From Paguma larvata (lineage: Eukaryota > Chordata > Mammalia > Carnivora > Viverridae), in the NCBI GenBank assembly GCA_030068075.1, contig CM057830.1, forward strand, positions 22,786,247-22,850,246: DNA of 64,000 bases. The letters run 5' to 3'. Under the pieces are notes generated by a model. The model was given only the letters and a program-made list of their open reading frames with translations, did not search any database and was not told the DNA's origin. Position 1 is the first letter of the stretch. Each line of letters begins with the position of its first letter. Shown here in pieces: positions 47,346 to 58,688 of this stretch. The translations under genes and the position numbers were made by a program.

Positions 47346-48789
47346 TTTAGTGTGCCACACTGTTTGTAATTTTCCATGAGGCTAGTACAGTGCACCCTGT
47401 TGAGTTGAAGTATTTTTCGTAATGAAGATATGACAGTGAAGGAGATGGCAAAAAGAAGATGGTGATTGGGACACCTGTTCAGGTATCTTCTTAAAACCAA
47501 AGATTTGGAAGTCTACCCTATAGGCCACAGTTGGCATTATATTCACTTAGAAAAATATAAAACAGGAAGGAGCATCAAATGTCCTCCTTTGAGCATTGTC
47601 CTCACGGCAGCCTGTGTAGCAGTCCCCGGAGCTATCACAGAGTGTTGTATTTTAACCACTCCTTCCTTCCACCCCTCATACCATGGAATAAGTCATGTTG
47701 GGCACATATGTAAGTCACCCAACCTTAAAAGCCTCATTCCTTGTAGCCAGTATCTCTTGTATCACATCTGTAGTCATAGCATCCGAGAACATGCCCAATT
47801 ACAAGTCATCACACTCAGGGAAGTCCAATGTTACGGTGTCCAGATCAGGCACTTACAGTTTATTTATAGTTCGTTTTAGTCCACTTGAGATTTAGCAGTC
47901 AGGAATCACTTTTACCATGATCATGAGGCATTATAACATCTTTGATGTACCACCTTCATCTTTTCCCAAATGATGAGAGCTAGAAAGTTTGTCATGTATC
48001 ATATTCAAATGCAAAACATCAAAGGGTTTTGGCAACCCTTTATTCAAAAAATTAATTAGAGTGGGATTTTTGAAAAGTCAATTTTGCATTAGTTCTAAGG
48101 ATGATAAGATTTGGGTATGACCCCAAAAGTTGATGGGTGGGATGCAGAATCCTTGGAGCTGAGGAGATAAGAGAACCGGGAGGCCACAGTATAAGATGGA
48201 CCTTCTTTGCATATGTTGAAATAACTGAAATGGTAGGTGAATGGAATGGTGGCTCAAGCTCTAGAACTCTTACCAAATGAGAGGAAATGACTAAGAGGAT
48301 TGCTTCTGACTATAGCTGGGGAAAGGTAGCTGATGGGTTCTGAGGGCATGAAATTAAACCAAGTTTATTAGAGGAAGAGGAGGACACTTCATGTAGAGGA
48401 AGCAGTTGGCAGCAAGAAAAACACCTAGTCTAGCTTCAGTGTCCAGTCTTTTTTTTTTTATAATTCATCAAAGTGTTTTGAAATATTCTGACAAAACTAT
48501 CCGGTTGTAAAAAAATAGTCCATACACCTCATTAGGTTTGTATTTGTATGCCTAATACCATTTCTGTGGATTAGTTGTGCGTGTAACTAGGGTTTGTAAT
48601 GAATCAAAACAAGAACAACCACACTGCTTGTGTTAAGATAGGGAGAAAGATGTGATTATGGAGAATATGTTCATACAGAGAACATTGAAAAGTGTTAATA
48701 TAGGGAATAACATGGTGCATCTTTGTTACTGAATTATTATTTGGATGGGTCTTTTTTGATAACATGAGTGGAATGGGTCTGAAATCTCG
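47346..48789. other. Stretch without recognised gene or repeat
   Basis: Unique-looking sequence with two overlapping plus-strand frames (47466-47879, 137 aa; 47695-47895). They show no motif and are judged chance. An unassigned old repeat cannot be excluded. Confidence 0.35.
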
Positions 48790-48794
48790 TGCAT

Positions 48795-48960
48795 GATCTC
48801 GGGAAATATGCCTCAGACTAATTTTCAAAGAAATTAGTACACCAGTATTACCTGCCTCACAGGACTGGGTTAGGATTAAATGACAGAATTCACATGAAGA
48901 GTTTAGCACTGTGTTCGGTATAGTAAATGCTTATGAAAGGTTAGCTATCAACATTATTTT
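48795..48960 (+). mobile_element. MIR SINE fragment
   Basis: Sense-direction MIR 3' half: attacctgcctcacaggact, gggttaggattaaatgacag, tttagcactgtgttcggtat, agtaaatgcttatgaaagg. Confidence 0.82.
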
Positions 48961-49644
48961 TGTAATATATTAAATTGCATTTTTTAAGAAAAAAATAGTT
49001 CCTCTGGTAGGTTAATATGAGAAGTTAAAAGAAAGTCAAAAGAGTAATCTCTTAAGTTATTTTCTGGAGGAAAAGTATATAATATGATAGTGACCACAGT
49101 CCCGTGTGATAGAAGAAAGAATAAAGAATTGAAAGTGGGACTTTTGTGCTCTTGACTTTAATTTCTTTCAGTCTGAATCCGTGGATTATTTAGCATGACC
49201 CTGAGGAACTTTTTCCTCATCTCATTAACAGTGGTACACTTTTTAAAAGCATTTCTGCTCCCACTCCACTCCCACCCTAAAAGACTCAAGGGTATAGCTC
49301 TTACAAACACTTGTACTTCTCTATCGTAGGAAAACAGAGGAAAGGGTACCTTGTGTCCCAGTGTCAGTCCTGAATCACTAGAAAATAATTGATTGCTGAC
49401 TACATTAGGGATACCTCATTTATCATTTAGCCAGCATTGAGCCTCACTTAGAAAACCTACACTTTTAATATAGTAATGATATTTAAGTGTATTGCAGTTT
49501 CTGGTGTCTGTGTTTATAGGAAAAAAATCTTCTAAATTATACTATAAGGAACTTCATTGCACTCAGCACATATCCTTTAAAAATCTTTGTATTTGTATTA
49601 CTCTTTGAACTCACAGATGCCATCCCAGAGAATAGGCACCATCC
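48961..49644. other. Stretch without recognised gene or repeat
   Basis: Unique-looking sequence. Nothing recognisable is seen in it. Confidence 0.4.
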
Positions 49645-49825
49645 TCTATCATCTTGGAGGTCTTGGATGACTCACTTAACCTCTCACTGCATTTTCTCAC
49701 TTCTAACAAGAGAATAAAAAGGTCTCCTTCACAGATTTATTCTCAGGATTTTGACTAAATGATACATGTTAAAATGTTTCCAGAGTGCCTGTTACAGAGG
49801 ACGTAGCAATCATAAGTTTATCTGT
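49645..49825 (+). mobile_element. MIR SINE
   Basis: Sense-direction MIR: tggatgactcacttaacctc, tcactgcattttctcacttc, ctccttcacagatttattct, ttccagagtgcctgttacag. Confidence 0.82.
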
Positions 49826-50749
49826 TTTAGTTAATCACTAAAATTATAACTGAAGTTGGTGAAAGCAGTTATATAGCAGTGTTTCAATGATGGGAACATT
49901 GCCATTTTTCACGTGATATGTTGACACATGGCATGTCTTCATTCTCTAATTCAATTTACATTAAAATTCTTCTTTAACTCTACCAGTATTCAATCTACAG
50001 CTTGTGGCACAGTGTACATCATTTTTTTGGTAGATAGTGACTAAGCGCATTATATAAAAGATGCATTATTTACCAGATCAAAGGTCAGTGTGTTCATAAT
50101 TTAATATGCCAAGGGTCAGACAGTCCAGAAATGTCTGCGAATTTCTAAAGTGACGTACATTTCTGAAATAAAACTGCCATTTTATAATAGATTGCACATC
50201 AACTGGGTAGCCAAGCATACTTATAAGATTTACATGGTATAGCTCATCAGTGAGGCTCTCCATAAATCCACTGGAGGACAGATTTCCAGATTCCGTTTTT
50301 AAGTACATTAACATTCTTTTCTCTTTAAATAAGTCTTTCTCAAAGAAATGATCCCAGTATTGCTCTTGGGACTGAATATCCTTGTATGGTAGAATATTAC
50401 ATTTTCTAAAAGATCACTTATAAATTTGGTGAACTGCGTATAGAGAATATTTTTCTGGGCTTTGGATGTAGTCATTATACTGTTTTAGTTTTCTTGGGTA
50501 CGTTCGTACTAAAACTACTGTCATTTTTATGTTGAGGTAGAGGTAAAAGTAACTCTAATATGGACATCAAATCTCATTTGTCTTAATGAATAATAATTTT
50601 TGTAAAATTTGTTCATTAGATAATGGCAGTTTTGTTCTGATTCCATGTTGATAGTTGGTTTTTATGTTTGACATGTAATTTTGTTTTCCATTCACTTTTT
50701 TTTAAAGCTTTTTAAATGAATTTCTTAATTTTACTAAACAGATAGTAAT
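49826..50749. other. Stretch without recognised gene or repeat
   Basis: AT-rich unique-looking sequence. Nothing recognisable is seen in it. Confidence 0.4.
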
Positions 50750-50935
50750 AATATATTGATGATAATACTAATGATAGGTACCATTTTTAATGTGTACTAT
50801 TCCCAAGCACTGAGATATGATTTATATACCTAATGTAATATAATTATCAAAGAATCCTGTAAAGTCGGTATTATCTCATTTTACAGTTAACAAATCTTAA
50901 AGCTAACCTAGGAGACCACATTTTCATTATAACTC
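50750..50935 (-). mobile_element. MIR SINE
   Basis: Antisense MIR: tactattcccaagcactgag, a cctaatgtaatataattatc block, ggtattatctcattttacag, ttaacaaatcttaaagctaa. Confidence 0.8.
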
Positions 50936-50954
50936 TTGTAATGAATGTATTCAC

Positions 50955-51130
50955 TGGTTCATTTATCTATTCAACAAATGTTTATAGAGCACCTACTATG
51001 TGCCAACCACTATGCCAAGGACTGAAAAGAGCATTTAATAAGATAGACACAACCCCTGCCCTCGGAGAGCTTCTAATCTGTGGGAAAATCTGAAAGTTAG
51101 CCAGAATCTACAAAGAAGTACTATACGTTT
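50955..51130 (-). mobile_element. L2 3' end
   Basis: Antisense L2 terminus, well preserved: ctattcaacaaatgtttata, gagcacctactatgtgccaa, gacacaacccctgccctcgg, agagcttctaatctgtggg. The right boundary is uncertain and may extend to about 51420. Confidence 0.85.
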
Positions 51131-51829
51131 TTATATGGAAAATGAAAGTTGTTCTGTGGGCATACAGCAGAGAGACCTAGCCAAGGAGAAAAGAGGGCAG
51201 GGACAGTCTCTTCAGGAAAAACTTAATCAGCTCAATGAAGGTGCCTAAGTGCAGCAGTGGAGTGGAGGAGTAAGCTAACTAGTCATGATGCAGGAGAGAA
51301 GGTCCTGTGTGGAGAACTCTATCCATAGTAAGAAGGTGAACCTCTATTCTAAGGACATTCTTAATTATAGAAAGGCTTCGTTCAAAACAGGAATCATAAT
51401 CCAGGAAACCAGTCTTAAATTGTAATATTCCCATTGCTTGGTAGGAAAGCTAATATATTTTGAATAGATGGTTCCCGTTGCTGCGGTAAAATGACTTACC
51501 CAGTTGAACTTTCACAAATATCTCTAGGCTTACCTTTTATTTAATAAGTGAAAATGCTCACACTTTCTTTAATACTTTGCTCCAACTTTCCTCTAAAGTT
51601 GGAAACTTTTGTCTGACTGAAGATTGAATTAAAATAGCTCACCTGCGTTAAATAGTCCTACTCATGCTGTAGTAGAGACCATTGTAAAGTTTCAATTCAG
51701 TTCACAAATACCGGTCTAATTCCTGCAGACCATGTACGTGGTATGTCATGCAGTGGTCTCCAAGCATTTTTTTCTCCTGCAGTTATGTCAATCACAATCT
51801 TTTTGAATGGGTACCCCAATAGATGTTTA
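51131..51829. other. Stretch without recognised gene or repeat
   Basis: Unique-looking sequence flanking the integration site of L1-C. Part of it (to about 51420) may be further L2. Confidence 0.4.
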
Positions 51830-51893
51830 TTTATCTTTTTTTTTAATTTAAAATAGTTTATTTTCAAATTGGTTTACATAAAACACCCAGTGT

Positions 51894-54800
51894 TCATCCC
51901 AACATGTGCCCTTTTTTAATGCCCATCACCCCCTCTCCCCCCCCCATCTCCCTCACCCTCAGTTTGTTCTTAGTCTTTGAGAGTCTCTTATGTTTTATCT
52001 CCCTCCCTCTCTGTGTCTTTTTTTTTTCTTTCCCCTCTTCCCCTCCCCCTGGTTTTTGCTTAGTCTCACCAAGTCCACCTATTCGTGGAAACATATGGTA
52101 TCTGTCTTCTTCTGACTGACTTGTTTCACTTAACATAATACCCTCCAGTTCCATCCATGTTGCTACGCATGGCCAGATTTCATTTTTTCTCATTGCCACA
52201 TAGTAGTCCATTGTATATATGTACCACTTCTTCTTTATCCACTCGTAAGTTGATGGGCACTTAGTTTCTTTCCATGTTTTGGCTATTGTCGAAAGTGCTG
52301 CTATGAACATTGGGGTACACGTGCTCCTATGCATCAGCAATCCTGTGTCTCTTGGGTAGATTCCTAGCAGGGCTATTGCTGGATCATAGGGTAGCTCTCT
52401 TTTCATTTTTTTGAGGAACCTCCACACCGTTTTCCAGAGTGGCTGCACCAGTTTGCATTCCCACCAACAATGTAGGAGGGTGCCTACTTCTCCACATCCT
52501 CGCCAGCATCTATAGTTTCCTGATTTGTTTATTTTAGCCACTCTGACTGGTGTGAGGTGGTATCGCAGTGTGGTTTTGATTTGTATTTCCCTGATGATGA
52601 GTGACATTGAACATCGTTTCAAGTGTCTATTTGCCATCTGAATGTCCTCTTTGGAGAAGTGTCTATTCATATCTTCCGCCCATTTCTTCACTGGGTTGTT
52701 TGTTTTTCGGGTGTGGAGTTTGGTAAGTTCTTTATAGATTTTAGATATTAGTCCTTTATCCGATATGTCATTTGCGATGATCTTTTCCCATTCCGTTGGT
52801 TGCCTATTCGTTTTGTGGGTTGTTTCTTTTGCTGTGCAGAAGCTTTTTATCTTGATGAAGTCCCAATAGTTCATCTTTGCTTTTAATTCCCTTGCCTTTG
52901 GAGACGTGTCAAGTAAGAAATTGGTGCGTCTTAGGTCAAAGAGGCTTTTTCCTGCTTTTTCCTCTAGGATTTTGACGGTTTCCTGTCTCACATTCAGATC
53001 TTTTATCCATTTAGAGTTTATTTTTGTGAGTGGTGTAAGAAAGTGGTCTAGTTTCATTCTTTTGCAAGTTGTTGTCCAATTCTCCCAGCACCATTTATTA
53101 AAGAGGCTGTCTTTTTTCCATTGAATACATTTTCCCGCTTTATCAAAGATTAGTTGGCCATATACTTGCGGGTCCATTTCTGAGTTTTCTATTCTATTCC
53201 ATTGGTCTATGTGTCTGTTTTTGTGCCAATACCATACAGTCTTGATGACCACCGCTTTGTAGTAGAGGTTAAAGTCTGGGATTGTGATGCCTCCCGCCTT
53301 GGTTTTATTCTTCAGTATTATTTTGGCTATTCGAGGTCTTTTGTGGTTCCATACAAATTTTAGGATTGTTTGTTCTAGCTTTGAGAAGAATGCTGGTGCA
53401 ATTTTGATTGGGATTGCATTGAATGTGTAGATTGCTTTGGGTAGTATTGTCATTTTGACGATATTTATTCTTCCAATCCATGAGCATGGGATGTTTTTCC
53501 ATTTCCTTGTGTCTTCCTCAATTTCCTTCATAAGTTTTTTATAGTTTTCAGTGTAGAGGTCTTTCACATCTTTGGTTAGGTTTATTCCTAGGTATTTTAT
53601 GGTTTTTGGTGCAATCGTGAAAGGGATTAGCTTCTTTATTTCTCTTTCTGCTGCTTCATTGTTGGTGTATAGAAATGCCACCGATTTCTGTACATTGATT
53701 TTGTATCCTGCAACTTTGCTGAAATCACGGATCAGTTCTAGTAGGCTTTTGGTAGATTCCGTCGGGTTTTCCATGTAAAGTATCATGTCATCTGCAAAAA
53801 GTGAAAGTTTGACTTCCTCCTTGCCAATCTTGATGCCTTTTATTTTGTTTTGTTGTCTGATTGCTGATGCTAAGACTTCCAGCACTATGTTAAATAGCAG
53901 TGGCGAGAGTGGACACCCCTGTCGTGTTCCTGATCTCAAGGGGAAGGCTCTCAGTTTTTCCCCATTGAGGATGATATTAGCTGTGGGCTTTTCATATATG
54001 GCTTTTATGATGTTTAAGTATGTGCCTTCTATCCCGACTTTCTCGAGAGTTTTTATTAAGAAAGCGTGCTGTATTTTGTCAAATGCTTTTTCTGCATCTA
54101 TTGACAGGTTCATATGGTTCTTATCTTTTCTTTTGTTGATGTGATGTATCACGTTGATTGATTTGCGAATACTGAACCAGCCCTGCAACCCAGGGATGAA
54201 TCCTACTTGATCATGGTGGATAATTCTCTTTATGTGTTGTTGGATTCGATTTGCTAGTATCTTATTGAAAATTTTTGCATCCATATTCATCAGGGATATT
54301 GGCCTGTAATTCTCCTTCTTTGCTGGATCTCTATCTGGTTTGGGAATCAAAGTGATGCTGGCTTCATAGAATGAGTCCGGGAGTTTTCCTTCCGTTTCAA
54401 TTTTTTGGAACAGCTTGAGGAGGATAGGAATTAACTCTGTTTTAAATGTCTGGTAAAATTCCGCAGGAAAGCCGTCTGGTCCAGGGCTTTTATTTGCTGG
54501 GAGATTTTTGATAACTGATTCTATTTCTTCACTAGTTATGGGTCTGTTCAATTTTTCTATTTCTTCCCGTTTGAGTTTTGGTAGCGTGTGGTTATTTAGG
54601 AAGCTGTCCATTTCTTCCAGATTGCCAAGTTTGGTGGCATATAATTTTTCATAGTATTCTCTGATGATTGTTTGTATCTCTGAGGGATTGGTTGTAATTT
54701 CTCCCTTTTCATTCACTATTTTATCTATTTGAGTTCTCTCTCTTTTCTTTTTGAGAAGCCTGGCTAGAGGTTTGTCTATTTTGTTTATTTTTTCAAAGAA

Positions 54801-55967
54801 CCAGCTTTTGGTTTCATTGATCTGTTCCACTACCTTTTCTGTCTCCATATGGTTAATTTGTGCTCTGATCTTAGTTATTTCTCTCTTTCTGCTGGGCTTG
54901 GGTTGTTTTATTTGTTCTGCTTCTAGTTCCTTTAGGCGCGCTGTTAGAATTTGTGTTATTGATTTTTCTTGTTTCTTGAGATGGGCCTGGATTGCAATAT
55001 ATTTCCCTCTCAGGACTGCTTTTGCTGCGTCCCAGAGCGTTTGGATTATTGTATTTTCATTTTCATTTGTTTCCATGTATTTTTTAATTTCTTCTCTGAT
55101 GGCTTGGTTGACCCAGTCATCTTTTAGTACGTTATTTCTTAGCCGCCATGTTCTTGGATATTTTCCAGGCTTTCTCCTGTGGTTGATTTCAAGTTTCAAA
55201 GCATTGTGGTCTGACATTGTACACGGTATGATCTCAATTCTTTTATATTTATTCAGAGCTTCCCTGTGCCCCAGAATGTGATCTATCTTGGAAAATGTAC
55301 CGTGTGCAGTTGGGAAGAACGTAAATTCCTTTGCTTCTGGATGAAGCACCCTAAAGATGTCTGTGAGGCCCATCTGTTCTAATGTGTCGTTCAGGGCTAT
55401 TGTTTCTGTGGAGATTTTCTGATTTGTGGATCTATCCAGTGCTGAGAGTGGAGTGTTGAGATCCCCTACTATTAGGACATTTTTATCGATGAGGTTGCTA
55501 ATGTTTGTAATTAGTTGTTTTACAAATTTGGGTGCCCCCAAATTCGGTGCGTAGATATTTACAATTGTTAGCTCTTCCTGCTGGATGGTCCCTGAGACTA
55601 TTATATAATGTCCTTCTTCATCTCTTATTACATCGTTCATTTTAAAGTCTAATTTGTCTGATATAAGTGTGGCTACTCCGGCTTTCTTCTGCCTTCCAGT
55701 AGCATGGTAGATAGTTTTCCATCCCCTCACTTTCAATCTGAAGGTGTCTTCAGGTTTAAGATGAGTTTCTTGAAGACAGCAAATAGATGGGTCGTCTTGT
55801 TTTTTAATCCATTCTGTTATCCTATGTCTTTTGATTGGCGCATTTAGTCCATTTACATTCAGTGTTAATATTGAAAAATATGGGCTTACAGTCACTGTAT
55901 TATCTGTAGGTTTCATGGTTGTAAGGCTGTCCCTGGCAGTTTGTGTTCTTTGCAGGTTTGCCTTCAT
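51894..55967 (-). CDS. L1-C ORF2: endonuclease / reverse transcriptase
   Basis: A 1357-aa protein that nicks target DNA and copies L1 (and SINE) RNA by target-primed reverse transcription. The endonuclease domain lies at about residues 30-262, with N37, E67, D169/N171 and S252-D253-H254 where human N14, E43, D145/N147 and S228-D229-H230 fall. The reverse transcriptase is at about 480-780 with Asp 624 in motif A and FADD at 724-727. A Cys-rich segment with C1154, C1158, H1166 and C1171 follows. A second Met at residue 18 may be the real start. One extra Asp (residues 58-59 are both Asp) is present relative to L1-A and human spacing. The frame continues about 65 residues past the usual C-terminus, as a Lys/Gly/Glu-rich tail encoded in the 3' UTR. 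No internal stop exists. Activity is inferred, not shown. Confidence 0.97.
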   Translation of the reverse strand: MKANLQRTQTARDSLTTMKPTDNTVTVSPYFSILTLNVNGLNAPIKRHRITEWIKKQDDPSICCLQETHLKPEDTFRLKVRGWKTIYHATGRQKKAGVATLISDKLDFKMNDVIRDEEGHYIIVSGTIQQEELTIVNIYAPNLGAPKFVKQLITNISNLIDKNVLIVGDLNTPLSALDRSTNQKISTETIALNDTLEQMGLTDIFRVLHPEAKEFTFFPTAHGTFSKIDHILGHREALNKYKRIEIIPCTMSDHNALKLEINHRRKPGKYPRTWRLRNNVLKDDWVNQAIREEIKKYMETNENENTIIQTLWDAAKAVLRGKYIAIQAHLKKQEKSITQILTARLKELEAEQIKQPKPSRKREITKIRAQINHMETEKVVEQINETKSWFFEKINKIDKPLARLLKKKRERTQIDKIVNEKGEITTNPSEIQTIIREYYEKLYATKLGNLEEMDSFLNNHTLPKLKREEIEKLNRPITSEEIESVIKNLPANKSPGPDGFPAEFYQTFKTELIPILLKLFQKIETEGKLPDSFYEASITLIPKPDRDPAKKENYRPISLMNMDAKIFNKILANRIQQHIKRIIHHDQVGFIPGLQGWFSIRKSINVIHHINKRKDKNHMNLSIDAEKAFDKIQHAFLIKTLEKVGIEGTYLNIIKAIYEKPTANIILNGEKLRAFPLRSGTRQGCPLSPLLFNIVLEVLASAIRQQNKIKGIKIGKEEVKLSLFADDMILYMENPTESTKSLLELIRDFSKVAGYKINVQKSVAFLYTNNEAAEREIKKLIPFTIAPKTIKYLGINLTKDVKDLYTENYKKLMKEIEEDTRKWKNIPCSWIGRINIVKMTILPKAIYTFNAIPIKIAPAFFSKLEQTILKFVWNHKRPRIAKIILKNKTKAGGITIPDFNLYYKAVVIKTVWYWHKNRHIDQWNRIENSEMDPQVYGQLIFDKAGKCIQWKKDSLFNKWCWENWTTTCKRMKLDHFLTPLTKINSKWIKDLNVRQETVKILEEKAGKSLFDLRRTNFLLDTSPKARELKAKMNYWDFIKIKSFCTAKETTHKTNRQPTEWEKIIANDISDKGLISKIYKELTKLHTRKTNNPVKKWAEDMNRHFSKEDIQMANRHLKRCSMSLIIREIQIKTTLRYHLTPVRVAKINKSGNYRCWRGCGEVGTLLHCWWECKLVQPLWKTVWRFLKKMKRELPYDPAIALLGIYPRDTGLLMHRSTCTPMFIAALSTIAKTWKETKCPSTYEWIKKKWYIYTMDYYVAMRKNEIWPCVATWMELEGIMLSETSQSEEDRYHMFPRIGGLGETKQKPGGGEEGKEKKKTQRGREIKHKRLSKTKNKLRVREMGGGEGVMGIKKGHMLG
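51897..52097 (-). other. ORF2 read-through tail in the 3' UTR
   Basis: These ~67 codons encode the residues after the position aligned to the normal ORF2 end (near [11 protein letters not shown]). They are rich in Lys, Arg, Gly and Glu because they translate the polypurine 3' UTR. Only about 54 bp separate the stop from the element's 3' end. Confidence 0.75.
51929..51960 (-). promoter_or_regulatory. G-rich polypurine tract with quadruplex potential
   Basis: On the L1 sense strand four or more G runs (GGGTGAGGGAGATGGGGGG and a following run of five G) lie close together. The same tract exists in L1-A (24051-24072) and L1-B (37607-37628). G-rich 3' UTR tracts are a known conserved property of mammalian L1. 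Confidence 0.75.
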
Positions 55968-56857
55968 AGAATGCCCCTCAGGATCTCTTGCAGTGCCGGC
56001 TTATTTGTGATAAATTCTTTCAGTTTTTGTTTGTTGGGAAAAACCTTGATCTCTCCTTCTATTCTGAATGACAGGCTAGCCGGATACAGAATTCTTGGTT
56101 GCAGGTCCTTCTTGCTCATCACATTGAAGATATCCTGCCATTCCTTTCTGGCTTGCCAAGTTTCTGTAGATAAGTCTGCTACTACCCTTATAGGTCTCCC
56201 TTTGTATGTTAGGGTTCTTTTGTCCCTAGCTGCTTTCAGGATTCTCTCCCTATCTTTGTATTTTGCCAGCTTCACTATGATGTGCCGTGCAGAAGGTCTA
56301 TTCAAGTTACGTCTGAAGGGAGTTCTCTGTGCCTCTTGGATTTCCATGCCGGTTTCCTTCCTCATGTTGGGGAAGTTCTCAGCAATGATTTGTTCAAGAA
56401 CCCCTTCGACTCCTTTCTCTCTCTCTTCTTCCTCTGGAACTCCTATGATACGGATATTGTTTCTTTTGAGTGCATCGCTCAGCTCTCGAATTCTCCTTTC
56501 CTGTTCCTGGATCAGCTTCTCTCTCTTTTTATCTGCTTCCTCTTTTTCAATGATTTTGTCTTCTAAGGCACTAACTCTTTCCTCTACCTCTTCAATCCGT
56601 GCTGTGGCTGCTTCCAGTTTCCCCTGTATTTCTTCTAATTTCTTTTTTAATTCTTCCTGCCCGTTTTTAAGGTCCTTGAACTCTGCCGCGCGGGACCCCT
56701 TGCATTCTTCTAAGCTTTTTTCAAGGCCAGCGATTAGTTTTATGATTGTCATTCTATATTCATGTTCTGTTATGTTGCTTATATCAGTTTTCATTAATTC
56801 TTGAGCTGTCACTGCTTCTTGTGGATTCTTTTGAGGAGAATTCTTCCATCTCGTCAT
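55964..56857 (-). CDS. L1-C ORF1: RNA-binding coiled-coil chaperone
   Basis: A 297-aa protein of the L1 transposase_22 family, which forms trimers that coat L1 RNA in the cytoplasmic RNP. A heptad-rich, charged coiled coil spans about residues 36-130. The RRM-like domain follows, with [11 protein letters not shown] at 132-142. The C-terminal domain holds [20 protein letters not shown], then [18 protein letters not shown] near 227-244 and the [11 protein letters not shown] strand region near 263-273. All are intact. It is somewhat shorter than human ORF1p (338 aa), mainly in the N-terminus. The start ATG has A at -3 (ccaaaATGA), and the start of L1-A ORF1 is in the same context. Its TGA stop overlaps the first ATG of ORF2 by the four-base ATGA. 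Confidence 0.96.
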   Translation of the reverse strand: MTRWKNSPQKNPQEAVTAQELMKTDISNITEHEYRMTIIKLIAGLEKSLEECKGSRAAEFKDLKNGQEELKKKLEEIQGKLEAATARIEEVEERVSALEDKIIEKEEADKKREKLIQEQERRIRELSDALKRNNIRIIGVPEEEEREKGVEGVLEQIIAENFPNMRKETGMEIQEAQRTPFRRNLNRPSARHIIVKLAKYKDRERILKAARDKRTLTYKGRPIRVVADLSTETWQARKEWQDIFNVMSKKDLQPRILYPASLSFRIEGEIKVFPNKQKLKEFITNKPALQEILRGIL

Positions 56858-57811
56858 TTTGGCTAGATGTGTTTTGGGTTGTTTCTTGAAGTTGCCCTGG
56901 AAAGGAAAACAGACTGACAGACAAACAGAAAACAGAAATACTCAAACGTACTAACAAATGATACAGACAAGCGGTTCACAACAGCAAAAGGAATAACAAA
57001 TGACACTCTGAGGACAATGTCCTGAAATACCAGCTACACGGTAAGGACAGGGTGTGTACTGTGCTGGTGGCAGAGCGTCTACAGAGAGAATAATGACAGT
57101 TCCGGGGGAAAGAAGGAAATGGTCTTTGCCCGGGTAGAGTGACTAAAGAGCTTAATCCAGACTGAGAGAAATCAGAATAAGGACCGTTACAGGGAAAAAG
57201 GAATGAAGACAGAAGTTGCTCGGGTGAGATTATGTGGCCTGGTTATTCCAGAGAGAGAATAAGGGAAGTACAGAAGGAGATGAAAAACATGCCTTTAGAG
57301 AGTGGAATAAGATTTTGTTTAAGTCAGCCAGGCCTCTGGATAGTCAGCTCAGGAGTGGGGATCAGTAAGAAGAATAACGGGGAGCATCTATTTTAAAAAG
57401 AAATGACCTGGAGTTACTCCAGGCAGCGGTCTGGACTTGGCCTCTGTAGCTCCCGCGGAGAAGTGTCACTCCTGCGCAGATGGGCGTGGTTTAGTGTAGG
57501 CGGGAGTTCTCCACTGAGGCAGGGATGGCTCTGGGAGTGACTTCCTGGGGCTGGTGCTTGTGGGCCCGTAAGACAACAATGGCGTCCCTTCCGTCCTTTG
57601 TTCCCAGTCCCAGGGCTTCCACTCGCCCCCTTGTTTGTGTCCTTACCCGCTATGGGCACCGGCGCAGTGCGGTCCACTGGAAGGTGGGCGCCTGCCTGCT
57701 TGCCACCCCCCAACCTTCTGCAACTGTGTCAGGGTTAGAGGTGCTCCACAGGCGACTGAGGGCACCCCCGGCAGCCGGTCGCGCTGAGGGCTCCCCGCTC
57801 ACCTGGCCGGG

Positions 57812-58282
57812 GCGACTTGTGCGCACTCCCCACTCAGGCGACCGCGGTAGCCGCAGTCCCAGCGTTTGATCGCACCCCACAGGGCCCTCCGCGGCGACTA
57901 GCGCCTGATCCGGGCTCCGGCGGGCAGCGGCAATGGTCCCCGGTCGCCGGCTCTCCAGGGGATGGTGGCGCGACTGGCGCACAATCCCTGTTGAGGTGGT
58001 CCCAGCGATGCAGCGGTCCCAGCAGTTTTTCGCTTTCCACCGGGCGCCCCAGCGGCGACTAGCGCGCACTCCCCGCTCCGCCGGCAGCCGCGTGTCTGTC
58101 CCAGCGGTTTTTCGCTCTCCACGGGGCGCAGCAGTGACTAGCGCGCACTCCCCGTTCTGCCGGCAGCAGCCTGCGATCCCGCGGTTGTTCGCTCAGGGGG
58201 CCGGAGGCAGCAGCGGTGCCTGGCGCGCACTCCCCGCTCCAGCGATAGCAGCGGCAGAGGTCCCGCTATTGCTCCCTCCTCA
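57812..58282. repeat. CpG-rich tandem monomers in L1-C 5' UTR
   Basis: About six imperfect units of 75-88 bp. The shared plus-strand block is close to gcgactagcgcgcactcccc, seen near 57812, 57893, 57970, 58054, 58134 and 58221. It is usually followed by gctccgccggcagc-like and cccagcggtttttcgct-like blocks. Units differ by point changes and small indels. Confidence 0.85.
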
Positions 58283-58688
58283 GGCTGCTGGCGGCTAAGC
58301 AACTCTGGGCCGGGCGGGCTGACTGTGCCTCCTTCCGCGGTCCAGCACAAGGAGAGTTCTGCTGGGTTCTGCTGTTAGACACAGAGCTTCTCCTCCTAAG
58401 CCCTGTCTTTAGGGGCTGGATGTTGGTGGACTCCCCCTCTCTGTAGCTCTCCTTCGGATGTTGGACACTTTCCCCGCTGTCCCCGGCTCACCCTCCCCCC
58501 AGCTCAGTTTCCCGAGTTCGTTTTGTCCGTTCTCGGTTAGACTCACGGTCTTAGGGCGTTGTCTATGTTTCTTGCGTTCCTTGTAAGCTGCTACATCTTT
58601 TCTGCCAGGTTCTTGGAGTTGAGAATCTCTCTGTTTCGGTCCTTCTCAATTCAAAAAAACAAGGGAAACTTTGGTCCTCCCTACTCCT

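Noticed and set aside
47466..47879. 137-aa plus-strand open frame with an overlapping second frame
   Set aside because: No motif; two frames open over the same DNA point to low stop density rather than coding.
54751..55281. 176-aa plus-strand open frame
   Set aside because: It lies entirely inside ORF2 of L1-C on the other strand and is a shadow frame.
55941..56804. 287-aa plus-strand open frame antisense to L1-C ORF1
   Set aside because: It is the shadow of the coiled-coil coding strand; its composition is what the complement of Glu/Lys-rich codons gives.
57812..58282. CRISPR-like array
   Set aside because: Units are adjacent and imperfect with no unique spacers, and the context is a mammalian L1 promoter.
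57650..58350. Several GC-rich open frames on both strands
   Set aside because: They lie in the CpG-rich L1-C 5' UTR, where stop codons are rare, and are open in many frames at once.
57600..58560. CpG island of a host gene promoter
   Set aside because: It coincides with the L1-C 5' UTR and no host exon is seen next to it.
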